Source of the DNA: an uncultured Anaerotignum sp.
GTDB taxonomy: Bacteria > Bacillota > Clostridia > Lachnospirales > Anaerotignaceae
Length of the DNA stretch: 21,810 nt
Assembly (NCBI RefSeq): GCF_934277605.1
Contig: NZ_CAKQVD010000031.1
Location: 1 to 21,810, forward strand
Direction: 5' to 3'
Part shown: positions 1 to 7,461 of the stretch, piece after piece
Layout: the number at the start of each line of letters is the position of its first letter
How positions within the stretch are numbered: the stretch's first letter is position 1
The notes under the pieces: model-generated
Seen by the model: only the letters and a program-made list of their open reading frames with translations
Database searches by the model: none
What the model was told of the DNA's origin: nothing
Translations under genes and position numbers: made by a program

Positions 1-414
1 TTCATCCGCATCCAGCTTCTGTGTGCCTGTGGTCAGCTCTGTGGCGAAGAAAAGCTGAATTTTTTCCGTACAGAAGCCGACAGAGGGATACAGCTCGCAG
101 AGAAATTCCGCTCTGCCTGCCCTTTTGCCCGTTTCCTCCTCCAGCTCGCGCAGCACGGCTGCCTCGCCGCTTTCGCCCTCCTCTATCACGCCGGCAGGGA
201 TTTCCAGCAGCATTTCCCGAAACGGGTGCCGATACTGGCGGACAAACAGAAGCCTCCCAACCGTATCCACCGCAAGCACGCCTGCGGCATTTTTCTTGCG
301 GATTACGGTTTCGCGATAGGCCTCACTGCCATCCGGCATCCGCAGCTTATCGACCGTAATCGTCACAATCTTTCCTTCATAGGTTTTCCTGCTTTCCAAA
401 ACCTCATAGCTCAT
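1..414 (-). CDS. NUDIX hydrolase, ADP-ribose pyrophosphatase-like (3' end cut by window)
   Basis: The first 138 residues are visible; the C-terminus lies outside the window. A complete Nudix box (GX5EX7REUXEEXGU) is at residues 75-96: G75, E81, then RELEEETG at 89-96, the Mg2+-binding helix of the family. Upstream, VRQYRHPF at 58-65 and IPAG at 72-75, and downstream YPSVGF at 109-114, are the pattern of ADP-ribose pyrophosphatases, which cleave ADP-ribose to AMP and ribose 5-phosphate. The ATG at 412-414 follows AGGGAGCG. The gene lies 77 bases downstream of the aminotransferase on the same strand, so it is probably the last visible gene of that operon. The exact substrate within the ADP-sugar subfamily cannot be fixed from sequence alone. 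Confidence 0.9.
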   Translation of the reverse strand, partial: MSYEVLESRKTYEGKIVTITVDKLRMPDGSEAYRETVIRKKNAAGVLAVDTVGRLLFVRQYRHPFREMLLEIPAGVIEEGESGEAAVLRELEEETGKRAGRAEFLCELYPSVGFCTEKIQLFFATELTTGTQKLDADE

Positions 415-491
415 TGGCTCGCTCCCTTTCTCCTGAGAAAAGGCGGCACTCCCTTTATCGTTTAGATATAAGATGCACCGCCTGCGTTTTC

Positions 492-1688
492 TTATTTCAA
501 TTCCTTTACCATTTCTTCGATTCTGTCCATGCCTTTTTTAATCAGCTCCATGCTCGTTGCATAGGAAAGGCGGATATAATCGGGCATGCCGAAATCGGCA
601 CAGGGCACAACCGCCACATATTTCTTTTCCAGAAGAATGGATGCGAAATCCGCCGCCGATTCGATTTTCTGCCCCTCGTATGCCTTGCCGTACAGTCCGG
701 AAACATCCACGAACAGATAGAAGGCACCGTCGGGCTTGAGTGCGGAAATACCGGGGATGGCTTCCTCTCTTTCATAGATATAATCTCTGCGCTTTTTAAA
801 TTCCACGCACATTTCTGCCACACAATCCTGCGGGCCATTCAGCGCAACCACCGTTGCCGCCTGTGCGATGGCGTTGGGGTTAGAAGCCATGTGGGACTGT
901 AGGGATGCCATCAGCTTTGCAATCGGCAAGGGTGCCGCCGCATAGCCGATTCTCCAGCCTGTCATAGCGTAGCTTTTGGAAACACCGTTGATGACGATGG
1001 TTCTGTCATAAATATCCTGCCCAAGGGATGCAATGCTGATGTGCTGCTTATCATCCTCGTAAATCAGCTTTTCGTAAATTTCATCGGAAACCACCAGAAT
1101 ATCATGGCTGACTGCAAATTCTGCCACCATTTCCAGGTCTGCTCTGCTCATCACCTGCCCTGTGGGGTTGGAGGGTGTTGTCAGCACAACTGCCTTTGTT
1201 TTTGCAGAATAGGCATTTTCCAGCTCCTCCTTGGTCATCATGAAGCCGTTTTCCTTTTTGGTATAAATAATCACAGGCACACCGCCGGCAATACGCACCA
1301 TCTCCGCATAGCTTAACCAGAAGGGGGCAGGAATAATCACTTCATCCCCCTCATGCAAAATTGCCATAAAGGTATTCATCAAGGAATGCTTTGCGCCATT
1401 GCTGATAACAACCTGTGCCGGCTGATAATCCAAGCCGTTATCCCGTTTCAGCTTATCGCAAACCGCCTGTCGCAGCTCGGGTGTCCCTGCCGCAGGGGTA
1501 TAGCGTGTCTGTCCGTTTTGGATGGCATCAATGCCGGCCTGCGCAATATGTGCGGGTGTATCGAAATCGGGCTCCCCTGCGCCGAAGGAAACCACATCCA
1601 GTCCTTCCGCTTTCATTTCTGCGGCTCTGGAGGAAATTGCCATTGTTGTAGAAGGTTTAATACTCATTGCTTTTTTAGATAATTCCAT
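492..1688 (-). CDS. Pyridoxal-phosphate aminotransferase, class I (aspartate aminotransferase-like)
   Basis: 398 residues, full length for fold-type I aminotransferases. The PLP-binding lysine is K238 in NGVSKSYAMTGWRIGY. SNPTG is at 173-177 (Asn that contacts the PLP ring O3'), SDEIYEKL begins at 201 (Asp for the pyridine nitrogen), and the C-terminal RLSYATS holds the substrate-carboxylate arginine. The N-terminal GAGEPDFDTP at 37-46 and YTPAAGTPELR at 63-73 are typical of the Bacillus/Thermus AspAT subgroup, which transfers the amino group between aspartate and 2-oxoglutarate in the cytoplasm. The start ATG is preceded by AGGTGAAGCAGA. It lies 37 bases after the membrane protein gene and before the NUDIX gene, suggesting one transcript. 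A related specificity (alanine, aromatic or prephenate) is possible. Confidence 0.9.
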   Translation of the reverse strand: MELSKKAMSIKPSTTMAISSRAAEMKAEGLDVVSFGAGEPDFDTPAHIAQAGIDAIQNGQTRYTPAAGTPELRQAVCDKLKRDNGLDYQPAQVVISNGAKHSLMNTFMAILHEGDEVIIPAPFWLSYAEMVRIAGGVPVIIYTKKENGFMMTKEELENAYSAKTKAVVLTTPSNPTGQVMSRADLEMVAEFAVSHDILVVSDEIYEKLIYEDDKQHISIASLGQDIYDRTIVINGVSKSYAMTGWRIGYAAAPLPIAKLMASLQSHMASNPNAIAQAATVVALNGPQDCVAEMCVEFKKRRDYIYEREEAIPGISALKPDGAFYLFVDVSGLYGKAYEGQKIESAADFASILLEKKYVAVVPCADFGMPDYIRLSYATSMELIKKGMDRIEEMVKELK

Positions 1689-1725
1689 TCTGCTTCACCT
1701 CATCCTTTTTTCTTTTCTTTTGTAT

Positions 1726-2286
1726 TTACGCCTGTCGCTTGCTTAAGAAAATGCGTACACCGAAGATACCCATTGCCGCCAAGCAAATTACCATAAATTT
1801 TAAATACATAATCGGCTTCACTTCATCGCTGAACCGAATCCCCATTTCATCACCAAACTGCACCGTTGTCTGATAGGCAATCACACCATCGCTGACAGAA
1901 TAGGTAATGCTGTCGCCCCGAATGGTATCATTTCCCTCTGCATAAACAACGCCCTCTGCAAGCTGCTTATCATGCTCGCCGGAGTGAAAGGAAAGCTCCT
2001 TATATTTGTCAAAAAACATACTGCGTGCATAGGTTGCACACGCCTGCTTGCCATCCTCTGTCTGCATGGCAAAGGTAATGCTGTTGCCATAGGGTTCGGA
2101 AATCAGCCTTTCCTCGCCTGTACCGATGATTTTCTGCTCCGCAGCCTCCTTCCGAAAGGCTCCCTCCAGCTCATCGTATGTATAGGGGTGACGCCCCAAG
2201 CCGTTAAACAGCAAAAAGCCTGCCGCCGCAACCACTGTCATGGTCAATACCCCCTTCAGCAGTACCTTTTTTGTATTCGCATCCAT
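1726..2286 (-). CDS. Two-helix membrane protein of unknown function
   Basis: 186 residues; I do not recognise a family. There is a hydrophobic helix at about residues 11-29 (GVLTMTVVAAAGFLLFNG) and a second near the C-terminus at about 162-180 (LKFMVICLAAMGIFGVRIF), followed by the basic tail LSKRQA. The roughly 130 residues between them are hydrophilic, with alternating polar/hydrophobic strands, and probably form one extracytoplasmic domain. The start ATG follows GGCGGAGGAA. The gene is first in a probable operon with the aminotransferase (37-base gap), with a plausible promoter at 2339-2367. Nothing here ties it to a defined pathway. Confidence 0.75.
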   Translation of the reverse strand: MDANTKKVLLKGVLTMTVVAAAGFLLFNGLGRHPYTYDELEGAFRKEAAEQKIIGTGEERLISEPYGNSITFAMQTEDGKQACATYARSMFFDKYKELSFHSGEHDKQLAEGVVYAEGNDTIRGDSITYSVSDGVIAYQTTVQFGDEMGIRFSDEVKPIMYLKFMVICLAAMGIFGVRIFLSKRQA

Positions 2287-2338
2287 TTCCTCCGCCTCTT
2301 TTCTGTTCTCTTGCAGATATCATCTTTCCTAATTCCCT

Positions 2339-2367
2339 ATTTTATAATGTTATGCCAAGAATTACAA
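2339..2367 (-). promoter_or_regulatory. Sigma-A-type promoter for the membrane protein / aminotransferase operon
   Basis: Reading the minus strand, a -35 box TTGTAA (2362-2367) and a -10 box TAAAAT (2339-2344) are separated by 17 bases, 53 bases before the ATG at 2286. It lies just after the spo0A terminator, which would isolate the operon from upstream transcription. Confidence 0.45.
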
Positions 2368-2390
2368 TAAATTTTTGTGTATTTCTCCCT

Positions 2391-2434
2391 AAAAAAAGAA
2401 CGAACCATCATGCAATGACATCCGTTCTTTTTTT
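2391..2434 (-). terminator. Intrinsic terminator of spo0A
   Basis: A 12-base perfect inverted repeat: AAAAAAAGAACG (2391-2402) and its complement (2423-2434), with a small TCAT/ATGA hairpin inside. It starts 2 bases beyond the spo0A stop codon and ends in a run of seven T in the direction of spo0A transcription. Confidence 0.8.
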
Positions 2435-2436
2435 GA

Positions 2437-3234
2437 TTAACTGATTTTTTTCGTTTTATTTTTCCCTTTAATGCGGAAATATTCCGACATAGCCGCAATG
2501 AATTGTCCGTTTGTCGGCTTTTCTATCGGCATATAGCCTGCCAATTCAAAATAGACCTGTGGCCCATTCTTTTTCCATATACTTTCGATTGCATGACGAA
2601 TGGCTCTTTCCACCTTACTTGCCGTTGTTTTATACATCTTGGCGATATCGGGATAAAGCCCCTTTGTGATGCCAACCAAAACATCTTGATCCTCCACCGC
2701 CATCATAACCGCCTTACGAATGAAGTGATACCCCTTAATGCTGGCAGAAATTCCCATACGACTTAAGAGAACGGAAATTTCTGTTTCCAAATCCTCAAAG
2801 GGATTTTCCACGCTTTCTATCACGCTTTCCTTCACATCCTCCTGCACCGGAGCCTCATGTGCCAAAAGCTGATGAATCCGTTCCAACAGTAGCTCTCCCT
2901 GGATGGGCTTTGCCATATAATAATCTGCACCCAAGGTAATTGCCCGCCTTACCAGCTTATCACTGTCGATTGCGGAAATAAAGACGCAGACACATTGGAT
3001 TCCTTTTTTCTTGATGTTTTCCAGAACCCAGAAGCCATCCCTCTCTCCGAGCAGAATATCCATCAAAAGAACATTCGGCTGTGTTCGTATGATTAAATCC
3101 AGCAGCCCGGGACCATTGTCTGCCATACCTACAACTGCCATATCACTCTTTCGCTCCAGACAGCGTTTCAATCGCTGTAAATAAATACCGTCTCTATCTG
3201 CCAACACCACTTTGATTTTTTCTCTATCTTTCAT
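2437..3234 (-). CDS. spo0A: Sporulation master regulator Spo0A
   Basis: 265 residues, the family's usual length. The N-terminal receiver domain has phospho-acceptor D59 (VLLMDILL), S87 in the usual Thr/Ser position and K109 (AKP). The C-terminal effector domain has the Spo0A helix-turn-helix: GYHFIRKAV, then LYPDIAKMYKTTASKVERAIRHAIE, and the end motif EKPTNGQFIA. When phosphorylated, Spo0A binds 0A boxes to switch on sporulation. The receiver acidic pocket, usually two adjacent Asp, reads ADRD here (D13, R14, D15). The start follows GGGGAGGG. The gene stands alone: spoIVB, its usual upstream neighbour, is absent and ftsZ lies upstream instead. Identity is firm from the C-terminal domain. Confidence 0.95.
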   Translation of the reverse strand: MKDREKIKVVLADRDGIYLQRLKRCLERKSDMAVVGMADNGPGLLDLIIRTQPNVLLMDILLGERDGFWVLENIKKKGIQCVCVFISAIDSDKLVRRAITLGADYYMAKPIQGELLLERIHQLLAHEAPVQEDVKESVIESVENPFEDLETEISVLLSRMGISASIKGYHFIRKAVMMAVEDQDVLVGITKGLYPDIAKMYKTTASKVERAIRHAIESIWKKNGPQVYFELAGYMPIEKPTNGQFIAAMSEYFRIKGKNKTKKIS

Positions 3235-3309
3235 AATTACCCTCCCCTTTTTTTCTTCTATGTTATCCGAAAGAGAAATCAGAAGGACGCCCGTTTTCCT
3301 CTGTTATCT

Positions 3310-3338
3310 ATTATAGAATACTTTATCGAATTTTGCCA
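3310..3338 (-). promoter_or_regulatory. Possible spo0A promoter with a 0A-box-like site
   Basis: On the minus strand, TATAAT at 3310-3315 is a perfect -10 box. The -35 position 17 bases upstream (TGGCAA, 3333-3338) matches poorly, which suggests an activated promoter. TTCGATA at 3324-3330, just downstream of the -35, differs by one base from the 0A-box core TTCGACA, so autoregulation is possible. This is inference from motif similarity. Confidence 0.35.
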
Positions 3339-3382
3339 TAGGTTTGGAACGAACAACAGTCCTTTGGGAATGAACAACATAA

Positions 3383-3669
3383 AAAATAAAATTTATTTTA
3401 TTAAAAACAAAAATTTCGAGAGATTTAATAAAAAATATTTCATCAAAAATCACTGTGATTTATTCGTTTTTTCACAATTCGTGTTGTTGAAATTATAAAG
3501 ACCTCATACCGCAGAAGATAGTCTTACACTGTATAAAATAAAATTTATTTTATTAAAAACAAAATTTCGAGCGGCTTAACAAAAAATATTTTATCAAAAA
3601 TTACTGTGATTTATTTCAATTTTTTCACGATTCATGTTGCTCAAAATTATAAAGACCTCATATCACAGA
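3383..3669. repeat. Two diverged tandem copies of a 152-base unit
   Basis: Copy 1 starts at 3383 and copy 2 at 3535, giving a 152-base period. Both begin AAAATAAAATTTATTTTATT, continue with AAAAAC and AATTTCGAG, and both contain ACTGTGATTTATT, TTTTTTCAC and ATTATAAAGACCTCATA in the same order. Differences are scattered single-base changes and small indels. Copy 2 ends in the intact ftsZ terminator hairpin; copy 1 keeps only the left half of it (AGACCTCATACCGCAG), so the duplication seems to have included the terminator. Confidence 0.85.
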
Positions 3670-3693
3670 ACAGAATCCTGTAATATGAGGTCT
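3653..3693 (-). terminator. Terminator hairpin downstream of ftsZ
   Basis: Inverted repeat of 16 bases with one mismatch: 3653-3668 (AGACCTCATATCACAG) pairs with 3678-3693, with a 9-base loop. Read on the minus strand it is followed by TTTATAATTTT, a moderate T tract, 54 bases after the ftsZ stop codon. Confidence 0.65.
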
Positions 3694-3746
3694 AAAAAAT
3701 TTATTATGTACTGATTTTGCCGCATTGGTTCCAAGAAAGTGCAATA

Positions 3747-4925
3747 TCAGAATTTCTTTCTTGTCAAGAAATCAGGAATTTTGATTTCGGATTCGTAATC
3801 ATAATCCAAATCCGCAAATCTTCTTGCGGCGGGACGCGCTTCCTCCTGCGCAGATTCCTCGGAAACATCCTCCTGCTCTACTGCAACATGTTCCTCTTCT
3901 CTTTCCGTTCTTTCGCCTCTTGCTGCGATGGTTTCCGCAAAGGAGCGTCTGGGTGCTTCTGTATGAGCCGCTTCATCCTCCAGACCGGTTGCGATAACGG
4001 TAACCACAACCTCATCGTTCAGCTCTTCATTCAAGGTTGTACCGAAAATGATTTCTGCTTCGGGATCAATTGCTTCTCTAATCAGCTCTGCAGCTTCCTC
4101 TGTTTCCATCAAGCCAAGGTTCATATCGCCGCTGAAGTTAATCAGGATATGCTTTGCACCCTCGATGGTTGTTTCCAGCAAAGGACTCTGGATTGCCATT
4201 TTCGCAGCAACCTCTGCTTTGTTTTCGCCGCTTGCACGGCCGATACCCATGTGTGCAACCCCTCTGTTTGCCATGATGGTTCTCACGTCGGCAAAGTCCA
4301 GGTTGATAACACCGGGCTTGGAAATCAAGTCGGCAATACCCTGTACACCCTGCAACAGAATTTCATCTGCCTTGCGGAAGGCTTCTGTCAGGGTTGTTTT
4401 CTTATCAATGATGGAAAGCAATCTCTGGTTCGGGATAATAACCAAAGTATCAACATTCTTTTTCAGCTCTGCAATGCCCTTTTCCGCATTGCCCATTCTT
4501 TTCTTGCCCTCAAAATTAAAGGGCTTTGTTACAACGCCGACTGTCAAAATGCCAAGCTCCTTGGAAATAGACGCAATGCGGGGAGCCGCACCTGTACCTG
4601 TGCCGCCGCCCATGCCTGCTGTAATAAATACCATATCGGAGCCACGCAAGGCCTGCGCAATGTCATCCTGTGTTTCATCAACGGAGCGTTGACCGATTTC
4701 AGGGTTGCCGCCTGCGCCCAAGCCCTTTGTCAGCTTTTCGCCAATCTGAATTTTTGTTGCGGATTTTGATTTTGCCAAAGCCTGTCCATCTGTATTGATG
4801 GAAATAAATTCTACGCCATCCAAGCCGTCTTCAATCATTCTATCTACAGCATTGTTGCCGCCGCCGCCAACACCGATTACTTTAATCTGCGCCATATTAC
4901 TCATAGGGATATCTAATTCGAGCAT
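3747..4925 (-). CDS. ftsZ: Cell division GTPase FtsZ
   Basis: 392 residues from the ATG at 4923-4925, chosen because AGGAGGAG lies 8 bases upstream. FtsZ is the tubulin homologue that polymerises with GTP into the division ring. The tubulin signature GGGTGTGAAP is at 106-115 and the N-terminal GVGGGGNNAV at 18-27. NLDFADV in the T7 loop region supplies the catalytic aspartate across the filament interface. The C-terminus has an acidic, low-complexity linker (about residues 315-370) and the conserved terminal peptide IPDFLTRKKF, which docks FtsA, SepF or ZapA-type partners. It is separated from ftsQ by 277 bases with its own promoter. No ftsA lies between ftsQ and ftsZ. Confidence 0.98.
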   Translation of the reverse strand: MLELDIPMSNMAQIKVIGVGGGGNNAVDRMIEDGLDGVEFISINTDGQALAKSKSATKIQIGEKLTKGLGAGGNPEIGQRSVDETQDDIAQALRGSDMVFITAGMGGGTGTGAAPRIASISKELGILTVGVVTKPFNFEGKKRMGNAEKGIAELKKNVDTLVIIPNQRLLSIIDKKTTLTEAFRKADEILLQGVQGIADLISKPGVINLDFADVRTIMANRGVAHMGIGRASGENKAEVAAKMAIQSPLLETTIEGAKHILINFSGDMNLGLMETEEAAELIREAIDPEAEIIFGTTLNEELNDEVVVTVIATGLEDEAAHTEAPRRSFAETIAARGERTEREEEHVAVEQEDVSEESAQEEARPAARRFADLDYDYESEIKIPDFLTRKKF

Positions 4926-5069
4926 ACTGTAATCTCCTCCTAAGTCGTTCAAAAAATTATCAACTTTATTATACACGAAAAAAAAGCCGATTTCTATAGC
5001 AAAAATAAGTTTTCCTGCTAAATTTTGTTTTTTTCAAAAGCCTTTTTCCGTTTTTGTCAGTTATATTCT

Positions 5070-5098
5070 ATCATAGTATCTTTTTGCTTTTTATTCAA
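5070..5098 (-). promoter_or_regulatory. Sigma-A-type promoter of ftsZ
   Basis: On the minus strand, -35 TTGAAT (5093-5098) and -10 TATGAT (5070-5075) are separated by exactly 17 bases, 145 bases upstream of the chosen ftsZ start. This leaves a long AT-rich 5' leader with no obvious terminator-like hairpin. Confidence 0.6.
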
Positions 5099-5202
5099 GC
5101 AAAAAATCAAATTTCAATAAAAATTCAGCAATAGGAATCCATCTGAAATTTTAAGGTATCCGCTCCTCCTCCAAGCAGATAAAAACCGCTCCTGTGCGAA
5201 AA

Positions 5203-6021
5203 TCAAGTGAGATATCGGAAGGTCACATTTGCCTTGGAATTATTCAATGTGCTTAAATCCAAAACGCCTCTGTCCTCTTCGGGAATCTTTTTTATAATCT
5301 GCTCCATATACTGAATTTTCATGTCACAGTTTGTCATGTCCCCCAGATGAATCTGCACCTGATTTACATAAGCATAAACGTCCTTCGGCTTGGAAACATC
5401 AATTTCCACAACCAAATCCAAAAGCTCATATTTCTCCATCAGCTGCGAAATCGTCAGCACCACATCAAGCGCCTCCGTATTTTTTACGGGCAAAATTTCT
5501 CCCTCCGTAAAGCTGTCAAACTGCAGCCCCCTGACCAAAGGCAGTGCATCCTTACAGCTATCAGCCACCTCAAGCACACGCCCCCGCTCGTCTATGTAAA
5601 GGTAAGCACCCATATAAGGCACATACCCTCTGACCTTTCTTTCCGTTATCTTGATTTTCATGGTGTGGGGCAGCCTTGCGGAAAGCTGCGCCTGCGCAAT
5701 ATAAGGGCTTTTCATAAGCGTTTTTTCCGCCTTGCTCTTACCGAATAAAAGCAAATTATCCCCCTTGGAAAGACCAATCATTTCACAAAGGGCGGATGTG
5801 GTAAAATGATTTGCACCCTGCACCTTAATCTTCTTAACCGCAAAAAGAGGCGAAAACAATGCACACGCCAAAACAACCACAACCAGAACCAAAGCAATCA
5901 CAACCTTCTGATTGACACCCTTCCTCTGTGGTTTTTTCTGATAATACTCGATTTCCTCCGTCAAATCAAAATCCGAAATCTGCTGCGATTTTTTCTGTTG
6001 TCTTTTCTTTCGATGGAACAT
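5203..6021 (-). CDS. ftsQ: Cell division protein FtsQ/DivIB
   Basis: 272 residues. A basic cytoplasmic N-terminus (about 1-38) is followed by one membrane helix at about 41-61 (KVVIALVLVVVVLACALFSP). A POTRA-like domain begins VKKIKVQGANHFTTSALCEMIGLSKGDNL (about 65-93), and the FtsQ beta domain follows (KIKITERKVRGYVPY, then LYIDERGRVLEV). It is a bitopic divisome protein that scaffolds septal peptidoglycan synthesis with FtsL and DivIC. The start ATG follows AAAGGAT. It lies 20 bases downstream of murA, so the two are almost certainly cotranscribed, as is common in Clostridia. Confidence 0.9.
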   Translation of the reverse strand: MFHRKKRQQKKSQQISDFDLTEEIEYYQKKPQRKGVNQKVVIALVLVVVVLACALFSPLFAVKKIKVQGANHFTTSALCEMIGLSKGDNLLLFGKSKAEKTLMKSPYIAQAQLSARLPHTMKIKITERKVRGYVPYMGAYLYIDERGRVLEVADSCKDALPLVRGLQFDSFTEGEILPVKNTEALDVVLTISQLMEKYELLDLVVEIDVSKPKDVYAYVNQVQIHLGDMTNCDMKIQYMEQIIKKIPEEDRGVLDLSTLNNSKANVTFRYLT

Positions 6022-6041
6022 ACTATATCCTTTCCGTGTCC

Positions 6042-7295
6042 TTAAATCAGCCGAATATCGCCGCCCAGAAAAGAGAATGCCTCCTCGATTTTTTCATAGC
6101 CACGCTCCACATATTCCGCACCATGCACCACGCTTTCGCCCTCCGCCGCCAAAGCCGCACACAAAAGTGCCGCACCGCAGCGCAAATCCTTGGCAAAAAC
6201 CTCTGCACCATGAAGCGCCTTCACGCCCGAAACAAATGCCTCCCTGCCGGAAATGCGGATATCCGCACCCATACAACAAAGCCCTTCTGCCTGCGAAAAA
6301 CGAGCCTCGAACACTGTTTCACTAATCATACAATGTCCGTTTGCCAATGTCAATAAACTCATCAGTAAAGGCTGCATATCTGTCGGAAAAGCGGGAAACG
6401 GCCCTGTTATGATGTTAAAATTCGACAAAAGCTGCTTGGGCGGGGACATCCAAAGACGATTTGCACCCTCCCACCGAAGCCGACAGCCTGTTTTGCAAAG
6501 GCTATCCAAAACTGCCGTAAGCTGTTCTCGCTCCAAGCCATGCAGGCATATCTCCCCTCCCGTCATCGCAGATGCACAAAGAAAGGTGCCGCCTTCAATG
6601 CGGTCTGCGGGAATGGTAAAAACCGCACCATGCAGCCGCCCTACCCCTTCTATCAAAAGGGTGCTTGTTCCCTCGCCGTAAATTTCTCCGCCCATGGCAC
6701 GCAGAAAACGCACCAGTGCCACAATTTCAGGCTCTCTGGCGGCATTGTGAATCACTGTCACACCCTCTGCCCGCACCGCCAAAAGCAGAATATTCTCCGT
6801 TGCGCCGACGCTTGAAAACGGAAAATCTATCCGACAGCCCTGTATCCGCTCCGCTTTACAATCAATCAGTTCCGTCTCCTCTGCAACCGTCACGCCCATT
6901 GCGCGAAAGGCGGATAAATGCAAATCTATCGGGCGTTTCCCAATGGCACAGCCACCCGGATATGCAATTTTCCCTTGCCCCTCCCTGCCCAAAAGCGCCC
7001 CCAGAAGCAGTATGGAGGAACGCATTTTTCGCACGGCTTCATTGCAAAGCTCTCCTGTTTTCAGACTGCGGCTGTCTATGACCGCAGTCCGTCCCGATAC
7101 AGAAACCGCACAGCCCAATTCCTTAAGAATGTCTAATGTTTGGGAAACATCTCTAATGTGGGGGAGATTTTCCAAAACCACCTCATCCTCTGCCAAAAGA
7201 CACGCCGCCAAAATCGGCAATGCGGCATTTTTACTGCCACGCACAGAAAATTCCCCTTCTATCCGTTTCCCACCCCGTACCAGATATGTTCCCAT
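6042..7295 (-). CDS. murA: UDP-N-acetylglucosamine 1-carboxyvinyltransferase MurA
   Basis: 417 residues from the ATG at 7293-7295, chosen for GGAGGGAA just upstream; an open in-frame extension to 7343 lacks a ribosome binding site. MurA adds enolpyruvate from PEP to UDP-GlcNAc, the first committed step of peptidoglycan synthesis, in the cytoplasm. The catalytic loop PGGCAIGKRPIDLHL starts at 113 with Cys116, the residue that fosfomycin alkylates. SKNAALPIL at 21-29 carries the conserved Lys-Asn, and DRIEGGTF and the repeated beta-alpha units are typical. Length is normal. It is first in the murA-ftsQ pair. Firmicutes often have two MurA paralogues, and which one this is cannot be settled here. 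Confidence 0.95.
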   Translation of the reverse strand: MGTYLVRGGKRIEGEFSVRGSKNAALPILAACLLAEDEVVLENLPHIRDVSQTLDILKELGCAVSVSGRTAVIDSRSLKTGELCNEAVRKMRSSILLLGALLGREGQGKIAYPGGCAIGKRPIDLHLSAFRAMGVTVAEETELIDCKAERIQGCRIDFPFSSVGATENILLLAVRAEGVTVIHNAAREPEIVALVRFLRAMGGEIYGEGTSTLLIEGVGRLHGAVFTIPADRIEGGTFLCASAMTGGEICLHGLEREQLTAVLDSLCKTGCRLRWEGANRLWMSPPKQLLSNFNIITGPFPAFPTDMQPLLMSLLTLANGHCMISETVFEARFSQAEGLCCMGADIRISGREAFVSGVKALHGAEVFAKDLRCGAALLCAALAAEGESVVHGAEYVERGYEKIEEAFSFLGGDIRLI

Positions 7296-7397
7296 GGCAT
7301 TCCCTCCAAAAAATATCTTTATCCTTATCATATCAACGGACAAAATCCTCGGTGCATGTCCGCAGGGCCTTTAGCTAAGGAGAAGAAACGATTTTTG

Positions 7398-7426
7398 TTT
7401 ACAACCATAGGCAAAAGGTCTAAAAT
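7398..7426 (+). promoter_or_regulatory. Sigma-A-type promoter of the P1 peptidase gene
   Basis: -35 TTTACA (7398-7403) and -10 TAAAAT (7421-7426) are 17 bases apart, 35 bases before the ATG at 7462. It sits in the divergent gap with murA. Confidence 0.6.
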
Positions 7427-7461
7427 TAGAATAAAAGACGAAATAGGAGGCGGAATAACCC

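Larger units (their letters stand above)
3235..3746. other. 512-base non-coding gap between ftsZ and spo0A
   Basis: AT-rich, with no convincing gene. It holds, from the ftsZ side, a terminator hairpin, two diverged copies of a 152-base unit, and a weak spo0A promoter. The AT-rich palindrome AATAAAAT-TT-ATTTTATT is present in both repeat copies. Confidence 0.7.

Noticed and set aside
3383..3669. CRISPR array in the AT-rich repeated gap
   Set aside because: Only two long diverged copies, with no short identical repeats or regular spacers, and no cas genes nearby.
3717..4769. 350-codon plus-strand open frame opposite ftsZ
   Set aside because: ftsZ on the minus strand is certain. The antisense translation is Cys/Phe-rich and has no start context.
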